A stretch of DNA of 64,000 nucleotides from Selaginella moellendorffii (taxonomy: Eukaryota > Streptophyta > Lycopodiopsida > Selaginellales > Selaginellaceae): positions 498,164-562,163 of the forward strand of contig NW_003314331.1 of NCBI RefSeq assembly GCF_000143415.4, written 5' to 3'. Position 1 is the first letter of the stretch. Each line of letters opens with the position of its first letter. A program made the position numbers and the translations under genes. Below, one piece after another: positions 1-11,109 of the stretch. The notes under the pieces are model-generated. The model saw only the letters and a list, made by a program, of their open reading frames with translations. It was not told where the DNA came from and did no database searches.

Positions 1-117
1 TATTCTAAAGTTACAGATAAATTTGTTATAAAATATTAATAATAATGACGTAAGTAAGATTTCTTCAACTAACGCTGCAAAGATTTAGTGGCCCACTTCA
101 AAGGATACAGGAAGTAA

Positions 118-126
118 TATATAAAA
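118..126 (+). promoter_or_regulatory. TATA box of the germin-like gene
   Basis: A perfect TATATAAAA lies about 200 bp upstream of the germin-like start codon and would imply a 5' UTR of roughly 170-180 nt. No other TATA candidate stands out before the ATG. Confidence 0.55.
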
Positions 127-328
127 CGTGGGCAGAGCACCATCAAACACAGAGTGACGGATCCCATCGCAACTGCTGTGTTTCATGGAACCTTCTCCAA
201 GCCTTTCCATCCTTTAAATACTTTCACAACCATCTCACAACTCAATCAAAGGAAGAGGTCACTCTTCTAATTCATAGCATTGCTCTCTCGTTTGTTTCCT
301 CAAGTTCCAGGGATCACTCAAGAACACA

Positions 329-979
329 ATGATGATCACACTCCTCCAATTTCTCGTCATCGCGGCACCAATCTTCCAGGTGATCACAGCCTCCGACGCC
401 GATCCCCTCCAGGACTTTTGTGTGGCCGACCTCGCAAAGGACCTCACCCTCAATGGCTACCCTTGCAAGCGAGCAGCCAACACCACCACCGAGGATTTCA
501 TCTTCTCGGGCCTTCGAAACTCCGGAAACACCAGCGTCCCATCGAGAGCCGTGGCGACATTTGGCTTCGTCAACGATTATCCGGGGCTCAACACTCTCGG
601 CCTCGCCATAGCCAGGCTCGACTTTGCTCCCGGCGGTCTCATCCCTCCACACACGCACCCGCGAGGCTCAGAGATCATCTACGTCGTGGAAGGGAGCTTG
701 TACGCCGGATTCGTCACCACCCAGAACCAGCTCTTTGCTCGGGTCATCTCCAAAGGCGACGTGATGATCTTCCCGCGGGGTTTGATCCACTGGCAGCTCA
801 ACGTTGGTAACACCACCGCCATGGCCATCGTGACGCTGGATTCGCAGTCACCGGGCTTCCAGTCCGTTGCAAGCTCCATGTTTGGATCGGACATCCTGGA
901 CGAGGTGCTCGTCAAGACCTTCTTTATTGATGAGAATGCGGTCCGGCAGCTCAAGGCGACGTTCTCTGGCTCCTCCTAA
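329..979 (+). CDS. GLP: Germin-like protein (cupin), secreted
   Basis: Single-exon gene for a 216-aa apoplastic cupin. Germin-like proteins are extracellular Mn-binding homo-oligomers, some with superoxide dismutase or oxalate oxidase activity. The sequence shows a hydrophobic signal peptide (about residues 1-21), the two N-terminal cysteines C31 and C46 that form the family disulfide, germin box 1 with metal ligands H108, H110 and E115, and box 2 with the fourth ligand H154 after a KGD triplet. N-glycosylation sequons are visible near residues 51 and 67. Length matches the family (about 210-230 aa). The start is the first ATG of the frame and is directly followed by the signal peptide. Enzymatic activity cannot be inferred from sequence alone. 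Confidence 0.95.
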   Translation: MMITLLQFLVIAAPIFQVITASDADPLQDFCVADLAKDLTLNGYPCKRAANTTTEDFIFSGLRNSGNTSVPSRAVATFGFVNDYPGLNTLGLAIARLDFAPGGLIPPHTHPRGSEIIYVVEGSLYAGFVTTQNQLFARVISKGDVMIFPRGLIHWQLNVGNTTAMAIVTLDSQSPGFQSVASSMFGSDILDEVLVKTFFIDENAVRQLKATFSGSS

Positions 980-1799
980 ATAGTTCATGGTTTCATATAG
1001 AAACTTAGCAAAATAATAACAAGGATCTCAACATAGCCCGAGTGGCACATTTGGAAAGGTGACGTGATGAAGTTGGAATTTGCACCTTCACCACTGCTTC
1101 AGCCACCTTTTCCCTCGTGCAAAACAATTAGGATAAAGTCTTGCTTGCCCGGTCAACTCATAGTCAAAATTGATTTCCGAATGATGCTTTGAATTCGGTT
1201 AATGAAGCAAGATGGCGCAGGTAAACAAAACCATAATCTTTACAAAGCATGTTAACCAGGTGCCATTGTCGAGGACGTGTTCAAGTTTGCCTCTGGGTGG
1301 ATGATGTTTGCCTCAGGGGTGTCAATCTCTCAAGCTCCTTATCATCTGCCAGGAAGCACAAGAACAACTTACTGGGACCAATGCCAAAAACAAAGGTGTC
1401 CACAAAGCTGTGTTTGTGAGGCGTGAAAATGTGGAAACTTTTATCCTTTGTAGCCACAGGCGCTGGAAACAAACGCGAAAAAAGCCGTGCTCTCAAACTC
1501 CAAGCCAAAAGAGAGGTTGTATTTCATCAAAAGTCTATCTCGACAAAAGCACACAGCCATGCAATTTCAAGCGCAAACAAACTATCAGTAAGTCGAAAAG
1601 AAAGAATGCAAGCAAGCAAGCAGGCTATTAAACATGCCTATACAAAAATAAATAATGCAGGAAAAATGCTGGGTAGAGAGGTTGAGGGACTCGCTGTGGA
1701 ATCGACTTTGCAGCCCGCAGCTCACTTGGCTTTCGTTGCCCTGTCACAACCTCAAGAATTAAGACTGTTCTTGTTCTGAATTGATTGCAGTTTGAGAGC
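980..1799. other. Intergenic, convergent 3' flanks
   Basis: This interval separates the stop of the germin-like gene from the stop of the SR45-like gene, so it should hold the two 3' UTRs. Short open frames at 1308-1779 have no recognisable similarity and overlap each other. No RNA gene or repeat was seen. Confidence 0.5.
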
Positions 1800-3221
1800 T
1801 TACTGGTTGGTGTTCTTTGGAGAAACAGGACTTCGGCTGGGACTGCTGCTAGTAGCTCTACAATCAAAGAGAAAGTTAGTGGAAAGCGCCAACAGCGAAA
1901 GGATACCTCTTTGGACTTCTGCTTCTCGTAGATTTCCTTGCTCCCCCCCGGACAGGTGATCTCTGCTTTTGCAGCAGTGAGAAAACAAAACAGGATTGAG
2001 AAGTATTACAGCTACTTACTCTTCTCACTGGACTAGGAGATCCGGATGAGTAGGAGCTTGACCTGCCCCGCCTGTTTGGTGGTGATCTTGCTCTGGAAAG
2101 ACAGTATTCTGTTAGCCAGCAAGAATTTGAAGCAAGGAAAACAAACCTTCTAGGAGCCGAACGCGATCTGGAACGCGATCGCATCATCCGCCTTGGAGGC
2201 GAGCGCATACGCCTCGGTGGAGGGGTCCTTGAACGACGTCGAACTGGGGAAGACCTCCGTGGTGGTGTACGTCCTCGCCTGACTGGAAGTGGTGACCTGG
2301 TTGCGAATAGCACAGCGGTAAAACCTCAGAACACATAAAGCTTTTCTATTGCATACCTGCGCCTGTAAGGAGCTGGCGATCGCTGACGACCCATAGGCCT
2401 TCGTATTGGGCTCCTGCAAATTCATATAGCGCATTAGAATCACGATGAGGACGGCCGAGAGAAAATTTACCTGTTTGGAGACCTCCGTCGCCTTCGGAAT
2501 CCTGGTGAAGGTGACCGTCGCCTTACCGGCGACGAAGCTGGTGGCCTTCGTCGCGGTGGCACAGCGTCTCGTTTTGGAGACACCCCTCGTGCCGGGGATA
2601 CCTTTCTCGTGAGCTTTACACTGATAACGAGTCCATCGACTTGAGCCTACAAACAAGGAAAAAAAAAGTGTAAGTCCCACACACAGGAAAAAAAAAAAGA
2701 AAAAGAAAAAGAATGCCAACCCCATCCATGAACTGTTGAGCTTTTTCAGCATCCGATTTGCTCTTGTAATCCACGTATGCAAATCCCTTTGGAAGATTCA
2801 CCTGGAAAGAGGGGAAATTTAGAAGAAAATAAAGAGAAGCCTACGCGAGAATGCTGTCAGGAAGAAGTGTTCTTTATCCTTACCGTCTTGTCCATCGCAA
2901 GATCCACAGCAATAATATCCCCATAGTTCCCTACACAAAGCAAAAAGATCAAGTTTTGAGCGCTAGAACCCGTGGGAGCCTACCGAAAATCTCCTTGAGA
3001 TGGGACTCGTTCACATTCCTCGAGAGCTGGCTCACGTGCAAGCGGCTGGAATCCTCGGCCGGCTTGGCCAAGCGCTTTCTAGGGCTCCGGCTCCGCCCGG
3101 AACTGGCGCTCGTCCCGGACGACGACGCAGACCTGGATCGCGAGCGGGAGGAGCCCGAGTAGGAGCTAGATCCCGAGCGCGCCGGCGAGGACGATTTCGG
3201 CTTGACAACCTTGGTCGCCAT
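1800..3221 (-). CDS. SR45: SR45/RNPS1-like serine/arginine-rich splicing factor, 9 exons
   Basis: Nuclear RNA-binding protein; SR45 is the plant RNPS1 homologue, acting in splicing and with the exon-junction complex. Reconstructed exons (minus strand): 3221-2984, 2930-2884, 2801-2721, 2646-2471, 2413-2357, 2296-2147, 2092-2020, 1962-1907, 1857-1800. They join in phase to 936 nt, 311 aa, with GT-AG introns. The N-terminal RS/S-rich region (1-60) is followed by one RRM (about 61-137) with RNP2 LHVSQL at 61-66 and RNP1 KGFAYVDY at 100-107. A long RSP/RRRSP-rich C-terminal domain follows, ending in SRSRSPKR-type repeats as in SR45. An upstream in-frame ATG at 3242 would add 7 residues; 3221 was preferred because it gives the usual short MATK-type start. 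It is shorter than Arabidopsis SR45 mainly in the RS domains. Confidence 0.93.
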
Positions 3222-3250
3222 TCCCTCCGTCCCGTGCGCCAAAACCTCGA

Positions 3251-3266
3251 AAACCCTAAACCTAAA
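3251..3266. promoter_or_regulatory. Telo-box upstream of SR45-like gene
   Basis: AAACCCTAAACCTAAA lies 30-45 bp upstream of the SR45-like start codon. It matches the plant telo-box (AAACCCTA), known from 5' regions of translation and housekeeping genes. Similar motifs lie before several other start codons in this window. Confidence 0.5.
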
Positions 3267-3975
3267 ACCAAGAAACGAAATTTAGGGCAGACTTGTCGAG
3301 AGTGGGGGTAAATGGATTCGAACCGCGGACGTGATTAAATACCGCTGTTGGGATTCGAAGCCCCGACGTTTACACGCGCAACACGACACCACACTTTTCG
3401 CCTTTGTCGAACGCTTTTGTTATGGATGGGCGCCAACAAACGCGAGCCCATCTCTATCGAACAAAACAAGCCTAGAGAAGAAACAAAAAGATATGGAGAG
3501 AGGGAAGAAAATTTAAGGCAAAGAAGAAGTTGTAACAATCGATCGAGCAAAGCATTACTTTTTTATCGATCGAATCGCAACTGGGCAGCCCAGATTCCCC
3601 CCAATGCTCTGTGTAATCAATAAAACTAGAGCGCATCCAAGAGACAAATTGACAAGAGAGGTGGTGGTATTGTTCTTTGATCACGATCGCTTGGAAGAAC
3701 ACAAAAAAAACATAGAATTTTTTTTTTTTCTTGGAGTGGCCCTACAGAACAAAATCGACACGCACTCGAGAACAAACACGCTTTTGGAGGTGTGTGTCAA
3801 GTTTGTGCTGTGGGAAAAAGAGAACTCCTCTCCCTCTCACAATCTGGAAGAAAGTGAAAGAACTTTAGCTACGAACAAGAACAACCAAGAGAAAGAGAAA
3901 GAAAAGTCTTGCCCGGCTCGTCTCACAAAGCTTGTGCTGCCGATCCATGGATGGAAGAATCGAAGAGCTGGAGCA
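3267..3975. other. Intergenic between SR45-like and GID2-like genes
   Basis: Upstream flank of the SR45-like gene and 3' flank of the GID2-like gene. It contains A/T homopolymers (for example a T run near 3720) but no gene I can support. Confidence 0.4.
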
Positions 3976-4563
3976 TCAATTCACGCCGGAGAGCTCTAGC
4001 GCAGCAGCGGCATTTGGAACCAAGTAGCGCTGATCAGCCTTGCGGGAGGATTTGCAGAGGAGCTTGAGCGGCGAGCCGTGGCAATTGCTGTATCGTCGAC
4101 CCAATCTCTCGTAGCAATCGATGGAGAAGAGCGAGAGCGAGAGATGGACTTCGTCTTTGCTCCACTTCTCTTGCTGCTGGACGCTCGCCTTGGCTGGAAC
4201 CGAGGAGGAGCGTGACAAGAGGGGCCGGAGGCAAAGAACGTAGAGGCGGCGGAATCCCCCCAGCGCAAGAACCACAGACCTGAGCTGCGACGCTTGCGAC
4301 GAGGCGCCGCTGGCGCTGGACCAGTTGATCGTGCACACGTTCTCCCACAGCGTCTCGTCCTCGGCGGCGCGCCTCCACCGGCGATTGACGCACGCCGCCA
4401 TGGCCAGGGCTTTGGCGTCGAGGTGCTTGAGGATCTCGTAGAACATGTCGTCGTCGCGCTCCACCTGTGAGATCACCGTCGGCGGCTGCGACATTGCAAT
4501 CCGCCACTCCAATTCCCCCGAAATCTCGCAAATCCGCGGTTTCTTGCCTGGATTCGCGAGCAT
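3976..4563 (-). CDS. GID2: GID2/SLEEPY1-type F-box protein (gibberellin signalling)
   Basis: Intronless 195-aa F-box protein. GID2/SLY1 is the substrate receptor of the SCF ubiquitin ligase that marks DELLA repressors for degradation after gibberellin binds GID1. The F-box spans about residues 38-78 (core YEILKHLDAKALAMAACV). It is followed by the family-specific GGF region (LRSVVLALGGFRRL, 94-107) and the LSL region (about 137-152, ending IDCYERL). Those two blocks after an F-box define GID2/SLY1 and set it apart from other F-box proteins. The start is uncertain: M1 at 4563 or M24 at 4494; both precede the F-box. The C-terminal extension after residue 160 is not conserved. It is intronless, as I recall the angiosperm orthologues to be. 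Confidence 0.9.
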   Translation of the reverse strand: MLANPGKKPRICEISGELEWRIAMSQPPTVISQVERDDDMFYEILKHLDAKALAMAACVNRRWRRAAEDETLWENVCTINWSSASGASSQASQLRSVVLALGGFRRLYVLCLRPLLSRSSSVPAKASVQQQEKWSKDEVHLSLSLFSIDCYERLGRRYSNCHGSPLKLLCKSSRKADQRYLVPNAAAALELSGVN

Positions 4564-6192
4564 CCCGGGCCGATCGAATCGATGGAAGCCGCAAGATCGA
4601 TCAAATGCAGCTACCGGCGCACGAATCAGCGATCCATCCCCTGTTCTTGCAACGAGAAGTTACCAGAATCCGGGGCGAGAGGAGGGATCCGAGGCCTGGA
4701 ATCGGCGAAAATCTCCGAGGCGGAGAGAGAGAGAAAGAGAGAGAGAGAGGAAGAAATTTTGCTCTTGGCGGAACAAGAGCCCTAAATCTCGGCCGTTAAA
4801 TGGCGCAAGAAGCATCCAGCGGTTACAATGCAAACGCGTCACTCCATCAAGAAATGTCAACGACTGTAGCTTACAATTAATCAGCCCATTAGCCACAAAC
4901 TTACAAGAAGCCCACGCGTATGTATTGGCGGTCGTGTATGTATAATAATACTCTTCGCCGAGGGAATCAAACACGCCGATGCCCCCCTTGGTTCTCTTCG
5001 TCGAGGGTATATGCCTGATTCTAGAAACCACCTGGCCGGTACTTGATTCCCCACGTAGAAGCCCTTGTCCCGCAATAAGTTAGAGCTTCCAAGCTGTCAC
5101 CACTAGTACCGCATTTTGTGGCAGGACCACGCCAGCTGGGTGTCCACGTCGGCAGCCGGTTGTACTGCCGAGTACCACTGACTAGAAACTAAAACCGTTT
5201 TGTCTGCCACGCAAAAAACACAGCTGACAAAAACACTAACAAATAATAATTTTTCCAATTTTCAAATAATATTTTGTGAGATAAGTTGGAACTGCAAGAC
5301 GTGTGGAAGAGAGATAGAATTTCGAGAGTGACTGCTTGGAGTGTAGCGGTTGTTCATCCCCACAAAAGAGAAAAAAAGCGAGTAGAAAAAGAGGATAAAA
5401 ACGATGGTTTCATGGACTGTTGCTAGATTGAGTGAATGAGAGAAAGGACAATGGTTGCTCGTCAGGAAAGAGTGGCGTTTTGTCGGCGTCTACTATAGAA
5501 GGGACGAATCGACCTCCTATAAGTAGAATTAATTGATAAAACCCACGATTAGATTAACTAAAATTTTTATTATAACAGATTAACTTGTATTAATTGAAGT
5601 TTGTTTAGTCCACTCCAAAGCTTACACCAAGCTTTTTCTCGAGACACTAAAGCTTTGGAACGACTTGGATGACCTCTTCTTTTGTTTTTCTTCTCAACCT
5701 CCACTTATGTCGGTGTGGACGATTAGTTCCTCTGGTCTACATCATATCTTTCTCGAGTCGTCTCACTAGCAAAGTCTTGATTTGCCCGAGTCAAACCCAG
5801 ATTTGGCCACCTTTTCGGTCTTATAGTATTTTGGTTGGCATTGCTTTTGTGTCCTGGAATGTTGAAATTGTATGACAGTGAAGGTTTTATAGAAGTTTTC
5901 TGAGGTGTGATGACAGTATTTTTTGTCTTATTGATATTAATAACAACAATATTTGAGAAAAAAAAAAAACAAAAGAAGTGGCAGCTGCGATGCACACTCA
6001 TCAGAAATTATGGTGCACGCGAAACATACCACTCTTGTCCTCACACAAAATCTGACACAAGAAAACGAGACGAGCTTGACAAACACTCCACGACTAGCTG
6101 TTATCTGGAAACTTGGAAGCATTTGTATATATATAATTAACAACACCTTATGAGATTCTAATTATTTTGTTCTTTCTTTTTCTATAATTTTC
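4564..6192. other. Intergenic with GA microsatellite
   Basis: Contains the GID2-like promoter and 5' UTR and the 3' flank of glycerol kinase. A GA/GAGA microsatellite runs at about 4722-4754, 160-190 bp upstream of the GID2-like start. The 5180-6190 part is AT-rich with no coding signal recognised. Small open frames at 4881-5075 and 5669-6153 look random. Confidence 0.4.
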
Positions 6193-8388
6193 TTAAGCCA
6201 AGTCTGCGAGCGCATAGCTTCGTTCCACGGCCTTGCACCACGAAGTATAACGCTTTTCGCGCTCCGGCTCCGCGATGCTTGGCGTGAAGGTCTGGCCGAC
6301 TTCTTCATCGGCCGTGAAGATCTGCTCTTCCTTCCACAATCCGACTGCCAAACCAGCCGCATAAGCAGCGCCTAAAGCCGTTGTTTCAATGTCTTTGGGC
6401 CTCACTACGTCAGTTCCTAGAAGATCAGCCTGGAAAAACCATGCACAAACTTTAGCTTGAAAGTTTCAAAGAGTGAAAGGAAAATCAGCAAAGTCACGCA
6501 AACTAATGAAGAGAACACTCCAACTTTCCAGGAATGAAACGAAGAAAACAAGAGAACATCAACTTCCAAGCACCACTAGAGAAAGAGCTTGTTACCTGGA
6601 TTTGCATCAGTAGATTGTTGACAGTAGCTCCTCCATCGACGCGCAGTACAAACTTCTCCTTGTGCTCCACCTTTGCGTCCTTGAGCATCGAGTCGAGCAC
6701 TTCCTTCGCCTGGAAACACATACTCTCCAGAACGCTCCGTGCGAGATGTCCCTTGTGAGTGAACCGCGTGATCCCCACGCAAACTCCCCTCGCATCGTCC
6801 CTCCATCTCGGAGCATACAAGCCGCTGAACGCCGGAACGAAGTATACTCCCCCGGTGTTCTCCACGGTGCTAGCCAGCGCTTCTATCTCCGACGCACTCT
6901 TGATGATCCCAAGGTTGTCTCTGAGCCACTGCACTGCTGCTCCGGCGATGGCGATCGATCCTTCCAACGCGTAACAAGTTGGCGCCTTTGGCCCGAGCTT
7001 ATAAGCCACGGTCGTGAGAAGCCCGTGCGTGGAAGGCACTACTTCTTCGCCAGTGTTGAGCAGGATGAAGCAGCCAGTTCCGTAAGTGCTCTTGGCCTCT
7101 CCCTTCTTGCAGTGCTGGCCGAGCATTGCCGCGTGCTGATCGCCCAAGCAACCTGCGAGTGGAACTCCGGCCAGGGGCCACCCCTCGCAAACTTTTCCAA
7201 TAACTTCCGAGTTGCTGATGATCCGGGGAAGCATGTTGTAGACGTGAGGCAGCAAGTCGATCGAGATCCCCAAGCTCTCGAGGATGCCTTTGTCCCAGCT
7301 CAAAGTCTTGAGATTCATGAGCATTGTTCTCGCGGCGTTGGAGCAATCGGTGACGTGCAAGCCTCCGGAGATACCCCCGGTCATGTTCCAGATGAGCCAA
7401 CTATCGACCGTGCCGAACAAAGCGTCCCCGGCGAGCACGGCCGACTTAACCTCTGGGACCGTCTCTAGCAGCCACAGTAGCTTCAAAGCACTGAAGTAAG
7501 TGCTTATGGGAAGTCCACAGCTTTCCACAAAGTGTTTGCTTCCACCGGAGAGATTCTCTTCCAAGCGTCTGCCAAGAAAGAAGATAAGAAATCACTAAAA
7601 CACGACAAAACAAACAAACGAGAAAGAAAAAAGAAATACTTTAGGCTTTCCAGATCGAGCTATGGAGGTATTGAGGAAGAACGAGAAAAGAAAACGTTTC
7701 AGCCTTCATAGATCCAACAAACGAGAAAGAAGGTAAGAACTTGCTAAAAAACGAGAAAACAAACAAACGAGAAAGAAGATAAGAACTTACTAAAAAACGA
7801 GAAAACAAACAAACGAGAAAGAAAAAAAACATACTTGAGGCTTTCCAGATCGAGCTATGGAGGGAAGAACGAGAAAAGAAAACGTTTCAGCCTTCATAGA
7901 TCTAACAAACGAGAAAGAAGAAAGAAAAAAATGCTTGAAGCTTAGCTATTAGGCATCGAGGAAGGACTTACTTGCAAATGGAGCTCGTTCTTCCATCCAT
8001 CCAGACAATGGCATTGTACAGTGGCTTGCCAGTGCTCTTGCTCCAAATGATGCTCGTCTCCCGTTGGTTCGTGATCCCGATAGCTTTCACGGCGAAGCTA
8101 AGACCCTTGCTCGCGGCCTTGTTGAGAGTTTCCTCCATGCATACCTTGACAGACTTGAGGATTTCCAAGGGATCATGCTCCACCCAACTGAAAGAAAAAT
8201 GAGAGGGATCGAGCGATCCAGCTCCTGATACTGCGAGATTTCACGAGCACTCACCCGGCCTGGGGATAGATTTGCTCGAATTCCAGCTGATGCGAGGCGA
8301 CCGGCTTGGCATCCTGGTCGTAGAGGATGAATCGCGTGCTCGTCGTCCCCTGATCGATCGCGGCAACGAATGCGGCGGCATCGCCCAT
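6193..8388 (-). CDS. GLI1: Glycerol kinase, 4 exons
   Basis: FGGY-family kinase phosphorylating glycerol to sn-glycerol-3-phosphate in the cytosol (Arabidopsis GLI1/NHO1). Exons (minus): 8388-8255, 8187-7972, 7568-6596, 6429-6193. They join in phase to 1560 nt, 519 aa, against about 522 aa in Arabidopsis. Visible motifs: phosphate-binding DQGTTSTR (12-19), NQRET (85-89), WMDGR (107-111), the [12 protein letters not shown] segment, [10 protein letters not shown], the [11 protein letters not shown] phosphate loop, and the C-terminal DGGATVNN adenosine-binding block followed by ALGAAYAAG. All catalytic blocks are intact and no frameshift was seen. Intron 2 (7569-7971) is unusually long for this window and carries an internal duplication. 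The gene is divergent from the LITAF gene across a 558-bp shared upstream region. Confidence 0.96.
7620..7926. repeat. Duplicated segment inside glycerol kinase intron 2
   Basis: Two copies of a roughly 105-bp segment (about 7620-7735 and 7816-7925), each containing the block CTTTCCAGATCGAGCTATGG and a downstream GTTTCAGCCTTCATAGAT block. They are separated by shorter AAACAAACGAGAAAG reiterations. The segments are direct repeats and explain the length of this intron. Confidence 0.75.
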
Positions 8389-8946
8389 TTTTCCAAGCAA
8401 TCTTCCAAGCAAGAAAGACCGGGATCGACCTGGGGGTCAAAATAGACAGGGGCCCAAAGATAGGGCACACAAGTCTGAATAGAGCGTTTTATTTAATTAT
8501 TAAAACCTTGCAATAATATACTCTCACCACCTTTTGCCTTTTTAAAGTGTTGAGGTTCTGATAAGCTACATAACTAAAGTGAGGTTTTGACAAAATACAC
8601 TAGGTATTCAAATATATAATGCCACCCACACTTGAATTAGGAGTATTAACTATTTGATCATCTAAGGAGCTAAAGCTAATTTTTAAACACTTTATTACAT
8701 TACTCTGCTTCTTTATCCATATTTATTTTAGTTTTGAATTCTTCAATAGTTATATCATTATTTAACACATGGGCTTTCCTTCATCACATTAGCCTTTCTT
8801 AACCAAAATACATAAGCTTTCCTAGCCAAACTGGCTTTACCCTTTACTATACTTTTTAAAACTTCTGAAATTTAGGGTTCCTCGAGAAAAGGACAAAACC
8901 TTGTGAAGCCCTAAAAGACAGAGCACATTGCGGTTAGGGTTAGGGC
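8389..8946. promoter_or_regulatory. Divergent promoter region, glycerol kinase / LITAF gene
   Basis: This 558-bp interval is flanked by two start codons facing away from each other. The LITAF side has a TTTAGGGTT motif near 8871 and a tandem telo-box TTAGGGTTAGGG at 8934-8945, ending one base before the ATG. The middle is AT-rich. No gene fits inside. Confidence 0.5.
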
Positions 8947-9611
8947 ATGGCAGCAGATCGCGAGGCGGAGATGAAGGGATCGCAAGGCGCCGCTCCCGCG
9001 CCGCCCAGCGCCGCCGCCGCAGAGCCTGTGATCGGGGTTCCCTACGCGTATCCGCCCTCCGCGGGCGCGATCCCGGCGAATGGAGTGATCTATCCGCCTC
9101 TGGTGGCTCCGCAGCAAATGCCGCCGCCTCACTACCAGGAGCAGCAGCATTTCCTGGGATCGGTGCCCCCGAATGCGATCGTCGGGCACCCGAATGGGAT
9201 CCCGCTGCTGGAGACGGTGTTCGGCGACACTCCGGCTCCATTTGTGTGCAGTCACTGTGGAACCGCGGGTGTGACGAGGATCAAGTGAGTTTTGGGAGAT
9301 CTTAGTTTGGTGTTTGGCTCATTTGCTTGTTTGCTTTGCTTCCAACTTTCAGGTCCAAGATCAGCTTGGCTACGTTTGTGGCGTGCTTGATCTCGTGTGG
9401 AGTTTGCTTCCTGTGTCCTTCGTGCGATTGTCTCTGGCACAAGGAGCATTTTTGTCCAAGCTGCAGTACCAAGGTTTGGTGTCAAAGCGCGTTCTTGCTC
9501 TGACTTTTTCTCCTTCCCTTATGCCAGGTTGCTGAATTCACCAAGTCGGATCCCTGTGCCGTGATTGACCCAATGCAATGGTTGCAACCAAGCTACGCGA
9601 TTCCAGCATAG
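8947..9611 (+). CDS. LITAF-domain membrane-associated zinc protein, 3 exons
   Basis: Exons 8947-9284, 9353-9473 and 9528-9611 join in phase to 543 nt, 180 aa. The N-terminal 90 residues are low-complexity, rich in Ala/Pro/Tyr, like other LITAF proteins. The LITAF domain follows: CxxC (C101, C104), a hydrophobic membrane-inserting stretch (about 116-133), then CPSCDC and the closing HFCPSC (C147, C150). LITAF proteins sit monotopically on endosomal or plasma membranes; the plant member GILP was described as a regulator of hypersensitive cell death, so a role in cell-death control is possible but inferred from family only. The ATG follows a tandem telo-box directly. Confidence 0.88.
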
Positions 9612-11109
9612 ACTCTGCTCCTCTGCTTTTTGGTGTGTATACTTGTATAGCTCTTAACTTGGATTCTGAAAGCTTCAGACTCTAGAACAAAGCTCTGGAC
9701 GCAGTCGGATTCTGCGACATGCTTTGATTAGTGATCCTCTGGTTGGGCAGACAATCTCAAGTTGAAGTGCATGCCAAATCCTCCAAGTCAAAGACTGGAC
9801 CAGTGCCCATCTAGAAATCACTCAAATCGTATGTCCTTGTGAAGCTAATTCCCCGAACTTGTAGATTTCTTCCTCCTCAACTGCACATTCTTATAACTCC
9901 CTCCTCCAACTAGCATTTCCTTTAACATTTGTTTTGGTCGACCAAACAAAAGTGAAAGAGAATAGTGCAGCCAAACCAGATTACACTAGATAATCCAGAG
10001 AAATCCAGATTTTCTTTCTAGATAATGCAGATTATCCACTGGATTTTGTTTACTTTGCTTAGGCTTTGCTTAAACTCCCAACAACTGTTAGTTTGAGCTG
10101 GGGGTTTTTGTTTTGGCAAGTCAAAAAGAGTTTTTCTAAAATTGGAGTTGCGTTTCTTAAATACCAAATTCTTTTTTAAAATATTTATTTGTTCATAAGC
10201 TTCTGTCTTGCGATCGGCACAAATATTTAGGTTTCCATGACCGATCCTGGTGGACGTTAAGTACAATATCGAACGAACGGCATAAAACCTCCACGCCCAG
10301 GTATCCTGTCATCCTCAGCGGCTGCAAGGCATACTGCGACTGAAACGCCGCCTTGAGGAGCAAAATAGTCAGCCGACAATCCGCTTGAAAGCCAGGTAGC
10401 GAAAGATAAAGTTGGAGCGGGCAGTACGTCTGAAGACCGTCCCGTTAATCCTAAGTCGTAACAGCTTCAGGAAGCCATCGAGCAAGAGCCAGTCTGGATT
10501 TCTAAATTATATCACTGTCCATGCAAATGATACAAGCAAATGTGGTAGAGTATGAGATGGAAAGTGCTGTCCTTTGTTAGCATTGGCATGGAATTTGCTT
10601 TCCCAGGATCTTGGGCCACACAAGTTTGGGAGCCGGTACGTCGGCAATGCACATTTTATTTATAATTTAGTTTTGTTGGTTTGTGTTTAACTTCCTCGCT
10701 ACAAGTTTTTCTAGTGCGTCCCAAAGAACACAAAAGCACGAGTCTTCCGGAGGCACGAGTGATTCGTTTCAAAGCAGTATACTTCAATTACTTTATTAAA
10801 AACACATCGCCTTTTCAATGCTTCGCTTCGGTTTTCAATCAATGCTTCCTCTGCAGCTGCATAACGGTTATACCCTGGAGGCATTTCTTCATCGGATTTG
10901 TATAACTCGAAGCCTATGCCTGCGTTGATGTGTCACCTCCTTCGGCTTTTCCTTTGTGGATGCATTGTGCTGCCCGTTGCTGCTGCCACCGTAAGCCTTC
11001 TTGTGCTGCCCATTGCTGCTGCTGTTGTAAGGCTTCATCCTCGAAAAGGAAACAGGTAGCCCTGTTTATCGACCTCGAACCCTAAGCTTTTTCCCAAGCA
11101 TATTCGTAC
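9612..11109. other. Intergenic with a degenerate exon-like duplicate
   Basis: No intact gene seen. The segment 10328-10376 resembles 11141-11187 (shared core AACGCCGCCTTGA with similar flanks), so an exon-like unit of the neighbouring minus-strand gene may have been duplicated here. 10940-11040 holds a small degenerate tandem (TGCTGCCCGTTGCTGCTGCC-like) duplication. Confidence 0.35.

Noticed and set aside
280-810. 176-codon ORF overlapping the germin-like gene
   Set aside because: Out-of-frame shadow rich in Arg/His/Pro; the +2 frame carries the germin motifs and signal peptide.
3305-3365. tRNA-like ATTCGAA motifs on the minus strand
   Set aside because: Two T-loop-like words are present but no acceptor or anticodon stem pairs could be formed.
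6662-7468. 268-codon plus-strand ORF in glycerol kinase
   Set aside because: Antisense shadow of the large conserved exon 3.
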